DNA of 64,000 bases from Nitrospirota bacterium (GTDB lineage Bacteria; Nitrospinota_A; UBA7883; JACRGQ01). The notes under the pieces were generated by a model, which was not told the DNA's origin, ran no database searches, and saw only the letters and a program-made list of their open reading frames with translations. Location of the stretch: assembly GCA_024275955.1 (NCBI GenBank), contig JAJRYD010000023.1, forward strand, positions 7,275 through 71,274, written 5' to 3'. Positions 54,032 to 62,284 of this stretch are shown here, piece after piece (within the stretch, counting starts at the first letter, position 1; the number at the start of each line of letters is the position of its first letter). A program made the translations under genes and the position numbers.

Positions 54032-54491
54032 TGTTCTTTTTATCCTTCAAAAGGTCGGAAAGCTCGTCCATAAACTCGTTTACATCTCTAAAAGAACGAT
54101 AGACAGAAGCAAACCGTACATAAGCTACCTCGTCCAGCCCTCGCAGTTCGTCCATTATCTTTTCTCCTACTTTGGAACCGTTTATCTCCTTTTCGCCGGA
54201 TTCTCTTACAAACTGCACCACCCTTTTGAGTAGCTCCTCCTTTTTATCGACAGAGATAGGCCGCTTTTCACACGCTCTCGATATACCGCGCCTGATTTTG
54301 TCGGTATCAAAATCTTCCCTGCTACCGTCTTTTTTGATTATGGAAGGAAGAATTTCCTCTATCCTCTCATGGGTGGTAAAACGCTCCCCGCATTGCTGGC
54401 ACTCACGTCTTCTACGGGTTACATCGCCATCTTTGCTAAGCCTAGAGTCGACTACCCTTGTATCTATATTACCGCAGGAAGGACATTTCAT
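54024..54491 (-). CDS. nrdR: Transcriptional repressor NrdR
   Basis: 155 residues. Represses ribonucleotide reductase genes. Zinc-ribbon MKCPSCGNIDTRVVDSR with CQQCGERFTTHERIE, and the ATP-cone domain follows (SREDFDTDKIRRGISRAC). It usually sits beside ribD or glyA; here its partner is sirC. Confidence 0.94.
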   Translation of the reverse strand: MKCPSCGNIDTRVVDSRLSKDGDVTRRRRECQQCGERFTTHERIEEILPSIIKKDGSREDFDTDKIRRGISRACEKRPISVDKKEELLKRVVQFVRESGEKEINGSKVGEKIMDELRGLDEVAYVRFASVYRSFRDVNEFMDELSDLLKDKKNNA

Positions 54492-54722
54492 CGCTTGCTA
54501 CAAACCCAAATTAAACAGCTCATTTCAACCAATCCTACCACACCCAGATAGCATCTGGAGGCGGTTGTCGCCACGCGGTAGATAAGCTTAAAAGAACTTT
54601 ATAAGCTCTCGCCGTATACCACTGCCGCCTCACGCGATGCGTGGGCGGGGCGCGTTGGCTAGTTTGAGCTTTCAACTAAGAGACTGTTTGCCGCTTGCGA
54701 AAAGCAGGCCCGCAATGCAGGG
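54492..54722. other. Gene-free gap between nrdR and def
   Basis: 231 bases. No gene is supported. An imperfect stem (CCGCCTCACGC with GCGTGGGCGG, about 54630-54655) could be a weak terminator for def on the minus strand, but lacks a T-run. Confidence 0.35.
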
Positions 54723-55217
54723 CTAGCTGGCAAGAAAACCGGCTACTTCGGCTTTGCGTGTCTCTTCCGGCAGGTTGTCCCAGATAAGCTTGCCATCTAG
54801 ATGGTCTATCTCGTGCATAATCCCTCTTGCATGATATCCCTCAAATTCCATTGAAAAACTGTCACCATGTTCGTCCATAGCCTCGATAAGCACCCTTTTG
54901 GGCCTTGACAGCTTTATCCAGTGGTCGGGGATACTAAGACAGCCCTCCTCGCCCAGAGCTTCGCCGAAGGTTTGCCTTATTAGCGGATTTATAAAAAGAA
55001 CAGGAGTAATAGATTTTTTATCTGTCGGCTTTTTTATCGCAAACATTCTAAGCGGTACCCCTATCTGTATCGCGGCAACCCCCAATCCTCTTTTAGCCAA
55101 TATGAGGTTTTTAAGCTTTTCGCCGGTTTCAACAGCCTTACCGCTGTATTTTGTAACCTTTATCGACTTACGGGAGAGCAGTTCATCAGGGAAAATCAGT
55201 ATCTCATCCAGCTTCAT
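54723..55217 (-). CDS. def: Peptide deformylase
   Basis: 164 residues. Removes the formyl group from nascent proteins. The three metal-site motifs are complete: GLGVAAIQIG, EEGCLSIPDH and HEIDHLDG. Standard bacterial length. Start ATG 55217, with no strong ribosome site. Confidence 0.95.
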   Translation of the reverse strand: MKLDEILIFPDELLSRKSIKVTKYSGKAVETGEKLKNLILAKRGLGVAAIQIGVPLRMFAIKKPTDKKSITPVLFINPLIRQTFGEALGEEGCLSIPDHWIKLSRPKRVLIEAMDEHGDSFSMEFEGYHARGIMHEIDHLDGKLIWDNLPEETRKAEVAGFLAS

Positions 55218-55407
55218 CCATAGATTTTAATATGTTCCACAGAGCAAACCAAACCATTATCGCCAAAATCGTTGTCCGGAAGAAACTGTTTTCTGTTAGA
55301 CTGTCCGAACTGGGGATTTCCGGTTTTTTACCTTTTGGGAAAACAACACCTGAATTTTAAGTCGCTCTTGAGTAATATTTTCAGCTTGGGCTTGGAGGTT
55401 TTTAAAG

Positions 55408-57177
55408 ATGAGTACGGTTCCTACGCATGCAGATAAAGATGGTTTTATTAATGTCGGTGGAGAGATAGAAGCCGGAGCTATTCACCTTTTTTCTTCGCCC
55501 AACACAAGACGCGGCGGTATAAACATAGCCTACGAGCTAGCTTGCGAACAGCCAAACGTACTAAAAACCCATACCCATATGTCGGATGTGGCTAATGTAG
55601 GGCTTTTTGAAACCAACAACAAAGTGCTGGTATCAGTTACCGGACGCGATACGGGACGCTCTCCGTGGGCGCGCCATATTGTCGACAGAAACAACCCTGA
55701 GGAGTACCAAAGGCTCAGCAAAATAGTGAAAGACGCAGTTCGAGAAATTTTGCCTTTACCTAAAGTGGCTGTCAAATGTTTTTTCGGGCGCGGTAAAAAC
55801 GCGATGGGCGAATGCGAGTTTCTCGTAACGCAAAAGTATGCCAAGCACGCGCTCGATTTCATACTAAATTTCGTGCCAGGCACAGACGAAACAAAAAGCA
55901 TCTACAAAAAAAGCCGGCCGCTTAACTTTAAAAACATAAAGCTCGTTTCCTACCCCGACTGGGTAAACCCAGACTACAAGGCATGGAAGATGCGGGTGAA
56001 CCCAAACGACCCTAAACAGATAAAAGACGACCCTGAACCGCCAAGAATAATGATGATATTCGACCCTGCCGACAATGTCGGTTTTCTGCTTGGAAACTAC
56101 TACTTCGGGGAGTGCAAAAAGGGCGCTCTATCACTCATCTGGAGCGCGTTCCTCAATAACGACCTCGGCATGCCGATACACGGCTCCAGCAAATCGCTTA
56201 CCCTTCCTTCCGGCGATGAAAAAGTGTTTATTACCATCGGCCTTTCAGGCTCCGGCAAATCGTCACTCGGCAACGCCTACCACAAGGAATTTATAGATAA
56301 CGGAGCTTTGAAAGATGTAAAGCTTGGAAACGACGACGCAATAGTAATCCAGACCACCGTTAACGAAACCACAGGGCTTGAGTCCGGCCTTTACAACAAA
56401 ACAGACAGCTACGCCCCCGGCTCGTTTTGGGAAAAGACAATCCAGTCTGCCGAAAACGCGATGGTATTTCAGAACCCAGACGGCAACAGAACCCCATACT
56501 ACATGGACGCGTTCACCAAAAATGGAAGGTGCATATCTGCGCGGCATTTTCTGCCAGGCGCCAACCCGACATCGCTAGATACACCAGCGCCAAGCTACAT
56601 AACCACTATACAAAAAGACAACACTTGGGGGCCGATAACGCTTATAGAAGACCCTATCCTACAGGCGGCGCTCTACATTACTCTTTCCACCAAAAGCACG
56701 GCGGCGGAAAATATCTCTCTCTCCGAAATAGGAAAACTGAAAATATCTCCGGGGGCCAACCCGTTTGGAATTTGGCCGCGCTCCAAAGAGATAGATATGT
56801 TCCTAAAAACAGTCAACACCCATAAATCGAAGGGACTGCTTCTCAACACCGGCGGCTTTTTCAAATCGGAAAACGACGAAAAGCAGGGAAAAGAGACCGA
56901 CATACCAAAAGATCTTTCGATAATCCTCTACCCGCTTGTCGCTACCGACCAGATTGAATGGGTAGACTGGGATGTTATGCCGGGCACCAAAGTGCCGGCG
57001 CGGGGAAGCATGGAGAAACATTTCCCCGGCTACGAGGAGCTGTTCTCCGTGGCAGAAGCGCAAGCAGGCTTCTACCGCAAAATGTGTCGGGGGCGGATAA
57101 GCACCCGTATAAAATGGATGGAAGCCAACGGAATAGACGAAAAGTATATAAAGGTGTTCCGCAAAGCTAACGTCTAG
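55408..57177 (+). CDS. PEP carboxykinase-like P-loop protein (DUF4914 type)
   Basis: 589 residues. The centre carries a PEPCK-like kinase-1a P-loop (GLSGSGKSSLGNAYHKEF), preceded by GKNAMGECEFLV and followed by LGNDDAIVIQTTVN and TKNGRCISARHFLPGANPT. This resembles the DUF4914 family, related to ATP-type PEP carboxykinase but without demonstrated activity. GGAGG precedes ATG 55408. It could be a kinase acting on a metabolite or protein. Isolated by position, with no obvious operon partner. Confidence 0.7.
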   Translation: MSTVPTHADKDGFINVGGEIEAGAIHLFSSPNTRRGGINIAYELACEQPNVLKTHTHMSDVANVGLFETNNKVLVSVTGRDTGRSPWARHIVDRNNPEEYQRLSKIVKDAVREILPLPKVAVKCFFGRGKNAMGECEFLVTQKYAKHALDFILNFVPGTDETKSIYKKSRPLNFKNIKLVSYPDWVNPDYKAWKMRVNPNDPKQIKDDPEPPRIMMIFDPADNVGFLLGNYYFGECKKGALSLIWSAFLNNDLGMPIHGSSKSLTLPSGDEKVFITIGLSGSGKSSLGNAYHKEFIDNGALKDVKLGNDDAIVIQTTVNETTGLESGLYNKTDSYAPGSFWEKTIQSAENAMVFQNPDGNRTPYYMDAFTKNGRCISARHFLPGANPTSLDTPAPSYITTIQKDNTWGPITLIEDPILQAALYITLSTKSTAAENISLSEIGKLKISPGANPFGIWPRSKEIDMFLKTVNTHKSKGLLLNTGGFFKSENDEKQGKETDIPKDLSIILYPLVATDQIEWVDWDVMPGTKVPARGSMEKHFPGYEELFSVAEAQAGFYRKMCRGRISTRIKWMEANGIDEKYIKVFRKANV

Positions 57178-57189
57178 CCCCAGCAGATA

Positions 57190-57906
57190 TTACCTTAGCT
57201 TCGGGAGGTACTTCCTCGGGTCGTAGGCTGTCCTTTTTACCCTTACTTCAAAATGAAGGTGGTAGCCTGTAGCTCTGCCACTTTTGCCGACTGTAGCTAT
57301 AATGCCGCCTTTTTTTACCTTCGCACCTTTTTTCACTACATTCTTGCTGTTGTGAGAATAAACGGTAAGAACGTTTGCGGTATGTTTGATTATTACCACA
57401 AGCCCGTACCCTGTCGGCCCTCTCCCGCTGAAAATCACTTCGCCAGAGGCGGCGGCATAAATTTTAGTCCCTTTAGGCGCGCCGATATCAAGCCCATCAT
57501 GTTTGCCGTTGCTACGTGTTCCAAAATTCGATGTTATGGTAGGTTTCTTTATAGGCCATGCTAGTTTTACCGATATCTTCGGAGCTTTGGATGAAACCGC
57601 TACCTTGCCGGACCGTTTGCCTTTTTTCTTCTTCCATTTCCTTGAGGAGGTAGAAGCAGAGCTTGAAGCGATGCCGGAGAGGTAGAGCCTCTGGCCGGCT
57701 GTAATCTTTGTATTGGTAATTCTGTTTCTTTTTTTAAGGGCCGAAACGCTTACCCCGTACCTCTTTGCTATGGAAGAGAGCGTGTCGCCTCTTTTAACGA
57801 CATGAACCTTCGTCGCGTGAGGGCTTTTGCGCAGTACGCGTTGGTCCACAGCACAAGCTGACAGCATAAAAGCTATGGCGAGAGCGATTAAAGCGGTTCT
57901 ACGCAA
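57190..57906 (-). CDS. Lipoprotein M23 metallopeptidase with LysM (NlpD/EnvC-type)
   Basis: 238 residues. Lipobox FMLSAC near residue 17, LysM at about 33-78 (VVKRGDTLSSIAKRYGVSV) and a C-terminal LytM domain. The zinc motif is complete (KHDGLDIGAPK, HLHFEVRV), so it is probably an active peptidoglycan endopeptidase rather than an activator only. Its start overlaps the LOG gene by eight bases. Confidence 0.88.
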   Translation of the reverse strand: MRRTALIALAIAFMLSACAVDQRVLRKSPHATKVHVVKRGDTLSSIAKRYGVSVSALKKRNRITNTKITAGQRLYLSGIASSSASTSSRKWKKKKGKRSGKVAVSSKAPKISVKLAWPIKKPTITSNFGTRSNGKHDGLDIGAPKGTKIYAAASGEVIFSGRGPTGYGLVVIIKHTANVLTVYSHNSKNVVKKGAKVKKGGIIATVGKSGRATGYHLHFEVRVKRTAYDPRKYLPKLR

Positions 57907-58366
57907 TGTCTTTTATTCGTGAATTTAAAAAGTCCAAAGCTTCTCCGGCAGTGCGGGCCTCTGCCATACCTTTTACTGCGTGGGCGCAGTTAAGAGCTAC
58001 GACCGGCTTGCCCATTTTTAAGGCAAGAGCTATTTCGGAGAGTGTGCCGTTCCCCCCGCCGACAGCTATCATCCCGTCGGCAGAGCTGGCAAGAATAGCG
58101 TTGCGGGCATGCCCAAGGCCTGTTGGGATAACTATTTTTATATGCTTGTTGGCATCTGAATGATCATACCCAGGAAGGATTCCCAAAGTCGTACCTCCGT
58201 TATCAACAGCGCCTCTTGAAACCGCTTCCATAACGCCTCCAAGACCGCCGCATATCAACACCCAGCCTCTTTTGGCTAGTTTAGAGCCTACTTCGTACGC
58301 AAGCAAAGCCGTTTTTTCGTCGGCGGTAGACCCGCCCGCAACAGCTATGTTGACCGCTCTATTCAT
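57899..58366 (-). CDS. LOG-like (TIGR00725-type) nucleotide-binding protein
   Basis: 155 residues. Rossmann-type fold with ICGGLGGVMEAVSRGA and the VGGGNGTLSEIALALKMGKP loop, which is close to the PGGxGTxxE motif of LOG phosphoribohydrolases but not identical. It may act on nucleotides; the substrate is unknown. It overlaps both neighbours, so it belongs to the psiE-ferritin-LOG-M23 operon. Confidence 0.8.
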   Translation of the reverse strand: MNRAVNIAVAGGSTADEKTALLAYEVGSKLAKRGWVLICGGLGGVMEAVSRGAVDNGGTTLGILPGYDHSDANKHIKIVIPTGLGHARNAILASSADGMIAVGGGNGTLSEIALALKMGKPVVALNCAHAVKGMAEARTAGEALDFLNSRIKDIA

Positions 58367-58592
58367 CGTCGTGAAGTATCTTTAGTCCCAATCTTTTTTT
58401 AGTCTGATGGTAAAGCTCTCTTACCACCTCTTCGTGTTTGCCTTCTTCGTCGGCAAGCTTATTGAAAGTTTCCTTTACTTCCGGTCTCAACGCTATTTCC
58501 GCACCGCGCCTGTATATAGCCTCGGCATCGCTTTCGCGTTTCATAGCTTTTTTGAGAATATCGAGAATCTCTTTTTCAGCATCACCGCCCAT
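58359..58592 (-). CDS. Ferritin-like (rubrerythrin-type) small protein
   Basis: 77 residues. A two-helix half of a ferritin-like fold with RESDAEAIYRRGAE and LADEEGKHEEVVRELYHQ, which give metal-ligand glutamates and a histidine. It probably dimerises to form a four-helix diiron site. It overlaps LOG by eight bases. Confidence 0.75.
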   Translation of the reverse strand: MGGDAEKEILDILKKAMKRESDAEAIYRRGAEIALRPEVKETFNKLADEEGKHEEVVRELYHQTKKRLGLKILHDDE

Positions 58593-58595
58593 TTT

Positions 58596-59039
58596 TTAAG
58601 CCTCCTTATCTTTGGCAAGAAAGCCAAGCGGCTGGAAACGGCACCCCGGGCATATAAGAAGATACTTTCTTACGGCATAAAGAGCCGCTATGGCGATTAC
58701 TCCTGCAAGTATTTCGTAAGCACCGTAGGAGCCTATCAGCATTTTTCTGGCCACCACAAAAAGGACGACATCTACAAGGTACTCAATCCTCCTATGGATA
58801 AGAAGTATCGCGAATTCAAGCCCAACCACCAAAAGAAGTATGTCGCTGAGTATCTGCCCTACTATGACATGAAGCTGTAGTTCATCATCCGGCACCACCG
58901 CCCAGTTGGTGGTGAGGATAAGCATTACCAGCCCCCAAGCGACGATAACGAACATAAAGGCGGCGAGGATATATTCGAACGCCCTTATCCATCGAAACTC
59001 TAACCGTTCAAATCTATTACGCTCTTCGTTTTCAGCCAT
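58596..59039 (-). CDS. PsiE-like membrane protein
   Basis: 147 residues with four membrane spans (FEYILAAFMFVIVAWGLVML; LSDILLLVVGLEFAILLI; YLVDVVLFVVARKMLIG; ILAGVIAIAALYAVRKYL) and a closing CPGCRF. This is the layout of PsiE (phosphate-starvation-inducible E) and relatives. First gene of the operon. Role unknown. Confidence 0.65.
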   Translation of the reverse strand: MAENEERNRFERLEFRWIRAFEYILAAFMFVIVAWGLVMLILTTNWAVVPDDELQLHVIVGQILSDILLLVVGLEFAILLIHRRIEYLVDVVLFVVARKMLIGSYGAYEILAGVIAIAALYAVRKYLLICPGCRFQPLGFLAKDKEA

Positions 59040-59143
59040 ACCGAGCTAGAATAGAAGATGCCGTTTAGCACAGTCAACCGATTTTCCATACACGGTATAG
59101 GTTTGTAAAGTCCCAGCTTATCTGCAATAATCTTTCCCTTATT

Positions 59144-60667
59144 ATGAGTGGAATAGTTTACTTAATAGGAGCAGGGCCGGGCGACCCGGGCCTCCTTACC
59201 GTTAGAGCCAAAGAGCTTATAGAAACCTGCGAGGTGATAGTCTACGACTATCTTGCCAACAAAAAGTTTCTTGAATATGCCAGAGCAGATGCCGAGATTA
59301 TATATGTCGGCAAAAAGGGGGGCGACCATACCCTCACGCAGGAAAAGATAAACGAACTGATAGTAAACATCGCTCGGGACGGCAAAAACGTAGCACGCCT
59401 TAAAGGGGGCGACCCTTATGTTTTTGGGCGAGGCGGCGAAGAAGCCGAAGAACTTGTGGAAGCCGGCATCAAGTTCGAAGTTGTTCCCGGTGTTACCGCA
59501 GGCGTTGCGGCGGCCGCATACGCAGGGATACCTATTACCCACAGGTCGGCCACATCTACAATGGCATTCATCACAGGACACGAAGACCCGACTAAAGACA
59601 AAAGCTCTATAGCATGGGACAAAATCGCCACAGGCGTGGGGACTATAGTGTTCTACATGGGAGTAAAGAACCTTCCATACATAACCAAAAAACTGATGGA
59701 AAACGGACGGAACGGCGACACTCCGGTAGCGATAGTAAGATGGGGAACAAGGCCGAACCAGCAGACATGGACAGGCACGCTTGAAACAATATCGGAAATA
59801 GCGAAAAAAGAAAATATCAAAGCTCCTTCGCTTATCATCGTCGGCGAAGTGGTTTCTCTGCGGAATAAGCTTAATTGGTTCGAGCAAAAACCGCTTTTTG
59901 GGAAAAAGATAATAGTTACAAGAGCGAGGGCGCAGGCAAGCGCGTTCCTCAACCGCCTTGAAGAGCTGGGTGCCAGTACGGTAGAGTTCCCGACTATAGA
60001 AACTGTCGACCCTGAAAGCTGGGACAGTTTCGACAAAGCGGTAGACAACGCCGGCTCCTACGACTGGATGATATTTACCTCCGTGAACGGTGTCTCGCAG
60101 ATGCTTAAAAGATTAAAAGAGACTAGGCGGGATATAAGAGAACTGGCTGGACCAAAGATATGCGCCATAGGCAAAAAAACCGCCGAAACGCTGGAAACGC
60201 TTGGAATAAAGGTATCGCTGGTTCCAGACGAGTTTAGGGCGGAAGGGATACTAAAAAGCATCGGCGATGTGGACGGCCTTAAAATCGTTATCCCACGCGC
60301 CGAAGAGGCAAGGGAGATTCTTCCAAAAGTTCTGGCCGAAAAAGGGGCTAAAGTAGATGTAGTTACAACATACAGAACTATAAGGCCTTCCGGTCTTAAA
60401 GAAGATCTGCTCAAGATGATAAGGGATGGAGAAATTGATATGGTCACATTTACCTCTTCCTCTACCGTCTCTAATTTCGTCAGTATGTTTGAAAAATCGG
60501 AGTTCGCCGAAATAAAGGGCAAAATCAAGGTCGCGTCAATCGGCCCTATTACAACTGAGACAGCAAAGAAATTTGGGTTTATAATAGACGCAGAGCCGGA
60601 AGAATTTACCATAGACGGACTTTTGGAAAGCATTGTGGAGTTTTATTCAGATGGAAGAAAAAAATAA
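59144..60667 (+). CDS. cobA-hemD: Uroporphyrinogen-III methyltransferase / uroporphyrinogen-III synthase fusion
   Basis: 507 residues. The first 250 or so form CobA/SUMT (YLIGAGPGDPGLLTVRAKEL; RLKGGDPYVFGRGGEEAEEL; VVPGVTAGVAAAAYAGIPIT), which methylates uroporphyrinogen III to precorrin-2. The rest is HemD (KKIIVTRARAQASAFLNRL; MVTFTSSSTVSNFV), which closes uroporphyrinogen III. Fusions of this kind are known in anaerobes. ATG 59144 lacks a visible ribosome site. It overlaps the PilZ gene by 17 bases. Confidence 0.93.
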   Translation: MSGIVYLIGAGPGDPGLLTVRAKELIETCEVIVYDYLANKKFLEYARADAEIIYVGKKGGDHTLTQEKINELIVNIARDGKNVARLKGGDPYVFGRGGEEAEELVEAGIKFEVVPGVTAGVAAAAYAGIPITHRSATSTMAFITGHEDPTKDKSSIAWDKIATGVGTIVFYMGVKNLPYITKKLMENGRNGDTPVAIVRWGTRPNQQTWTGTLETISEIAKKENIKAPSLIIVGEVVSLRNKLNWFEQKPLFGKKIIVTRARAQASAFLNRLEELGASTVEFPTIETVDPESWDSFDKAVDNAGSYDWMIFTSVNGVSQMLKRLKETRRDIRELAGPKICAIGKKTAETLETLGIKVSLVPDEFRAEGILKSIGDVDGLKIVIPRAEEAREILPKVLAEKGAKVDVVTTYRTIRPSGLKEDLLKMIRDGEIDMVTFTSSSTVSNFVSMFEKSEFAEIKGKIKVASIGPITTETAKKFGFIIDAEPEEFTIDGLLESIVEFYSDGRKK

Positions 60668-61010
60668 AGATAAGCGCCACCGCGAAAGAGTGCATTTCGC
60701 TACAGATTTCTGCCTCATCGTCGATGGAAAAGAGACCAACTATTCCGAAACGATAGATATAAGCATGGAAGGTGTTTTCGTTGTCACCGATACAGGCCTA
60801 AACAAAGGGACTAAAGGTAATTTCCGGTTCAGGCTTTCCCTCGGCAGCATGAATGGGCCGGAGATTAAGGGAAGTTTTGAAGTGGTCAACAGCCAGCACA
60901 AACATGGCGAAACGGGAAAAGACGGAATGGGAATAAAATTTACCGAACTAGATTCCGACTCCTCCATAGAGCTTTACCGCATCACGCAGTACAACAGACC
61001 TTCGCCTTAA
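60651..61010 (+). CDS. PilZ-domain protein
   Basis: 119 residues from ATG 60651, inside the end of cobA-hemD with GTGGAG ten bases upstream. The cyclic-di-GMP site is present: RHRERVHFATDF and DISMEGVFV. Single-domain PilZ protein, probably a small effector adaptor. Confidence 0.82.
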   Translation: MEEKNKDKRHRERVHFATDFCLIVDGKETNYSETIDISMEGVFVVTDTGLNKGTKGNFRFRLSLGSMNGPEIKGSFEVVNSQHKHGETGKDGMGIKFTELDSDSSIELYRITQYNRPSP

Positions 61011-61120
61011 GGCACGGCAGTGCGGCGCGTGGAGTGGCAGTCAGCTCTGCCGCATTAGCTTCGCACGCACGCGCTCCGCTTACTTTTAAATTTCAACCAA
61101 AAGCGGAGAAAACTCATTTT

Positions 61121-61252
61121 GGGGCTGTTTCCAAAAGAGTTTTTTTGAGCACGCTAAGGAAAAATTCATTTTCTAACTTCTTAAAAATAGAGTCTTTAGA
61201 GATTGGCTATTTGTAGAAAAATCGAATTTATCTTATTGGGCAACAGCCCCCT
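61121..61252. mobile_element. MITE-like element, copy 2
   Basis: 132 bp, beginning GGGGCTGTTTCC and ending GGGCAACAGCCCCCT, matching 1675-1805. ATTTT flanks it on both sides (61116-61120 and 61253-61257), a 5-bp target duplication. It lies in the 323-base gap between a PilZ gene and yceI. No coding region inside. Confidence 0.75.
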
Positions 61253-61333
61253 ATTTTGCGGGAGGTACAAATGGAGTAAAATGCGGGGGAGCTTTGCGTT
61301 GCACCATCTCTAACTTTTTGAGGAGATATTGAA

Positions 61334-61924
61334 ATGAAAAAACTTTTTACAATCACCATCGTTGCCATACTGTTTGCATCGCCTGCTTCGGCGGAAGTTT
61401 TTAAAATAGACAAAGGGCATTCGAGGGTAGGCTTTTCGGTAAAACATATGGTTATAACCAACGTGAACGGAAACTTTAAAGAGTATGAAGGCAGTTTCGA
61501 CTTTGACCTTAAAAGCAAAACCTTAAAAAAAGCTACGGTAAAGATAAAAGCGGACAGCATAGATACCGGCATGGAGAAAAGAGACAAACATCTCCGCTCG
61601 CCGGAGTTCCTGAACGTAGATAAGTTTCCAAAAATCATCTACAAACTTACAAAAATAACCAACGGTAAAGATGGAAACTTTACGATGATAGGCGACCTTA
61701 CGCTTCACGGCGTTACAAAGCAGATAAAGCTGGAGGCAGAGTTCTTAGGCTCGGTAACAGACCCGTGGGGCAACCTGCGCGCTGGGTTTACCGCGAGCGG
61801 AAAGATTAACCGGACGGACTACGGCATCTCGTACAATAAGCTTCTTGAAGCTGGCGGGCTGATGGTCGCCCACGACGTAAAATTTATTATTGATATTGAA
61901 GGGATTTTGGCGAAGAAGAAGTAG
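61334..61924 (+). CDS. yceI: YceI-family periplasmic lipid-binding protein
   Basis: 196 residues. Signal peptide LFTITIVAILFASPASA, then the lipocalin-like YceI fold: FKIDKGHSRVGFSVKHMVI, GNFTMIGDLTLHGVTKQIKL and AGFTASGKINRTDYGISYN. Such proteins bind polyprenyl lipids in the periplasm. GAGGAG precedes ATG 61334. Confidence 0.92.
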   Translation: MKKLFTITIVAILFASPASAEVFKIDKGHSRVGFSVKHMVITNVNGNFKEYEGSFDFDLKSKTLKKATVKIKADSIDTGMEKRDKHLRSPEFLNVDKFPKIIYKLTKITNGKDGNFTMIGDLTLHGVTKQIKLEAEFLGSVTDPWGNLRAGFTASGKINRTDYGISYNKLLEAGGLMVAHDVKFIIDIEGILAKKK

Positions 61925-62165
61925 CCCACGCAACACATGGAGGTGGCAGTCGCTCGCGGTAGATATACCTTTTTGGTACTTCAGTGGGATATCTGCATAG
62001 CCCCGTTGCCTTTGGCTTCGCAGAAGTTCGTACTGCCGCATTGCCTCTCGCTGGTGTGGCGATTTCTCGGCTTATAAAATCAATGTTTAACGCTAGGCAT
62101 TCTTAATAAGATTTTGAGTCGGGAATGACCGTTTATGACAGGTGGATGCTAATTCTAGGGCAACC
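61925..62165. other. Gene-free gap after yceI
   Basis: 241 bases with no supported gene, part of the 360 bases between yceI and the methyltransferase. A minus-strand frame (61745-62041) is a shadow of yceI. Nothing else is visible before the tRNA-like fragment. Confidence 0.5.
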
Positions 62166-62234
62166 AATTCGTAACCGTAGGTCAGCGGTTTCCCTATTTG
62201 AGACGGGGCGTAGCAATTCCGCTCACCGGCTCCA
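62166..62234 (+). tRNA. Broken tRNA-Thr-like 3' part (not functional)
   Basis: Positions 62166-62190 read AATTCGTAACC then GTAGGTCAGCGGTT, like the anticodon loop (CGT) and start of the T-arm of tRNA-Thr. The match is then broken by about 22 bases and resumes AATTCCGCTCACCGGCTCCA, like a T-arm and acceptor end with CCA. The 5' half is missing (no GCCGGTG upstream). Probably an integration-site remnant at the island edge. Confidence 0.45.
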
Positions 62235-62284
62235 ATAAAATAAGAGGTTGTGTCTAATGTCCATGCCTGATCCCTGTACCCCTA

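Noticed and set aside
62166-62234. Functional tRNA-Thr
   Set aside because: The 5' half and acceptor partner are absent and the T-arm is interrupted by about 22 bases.
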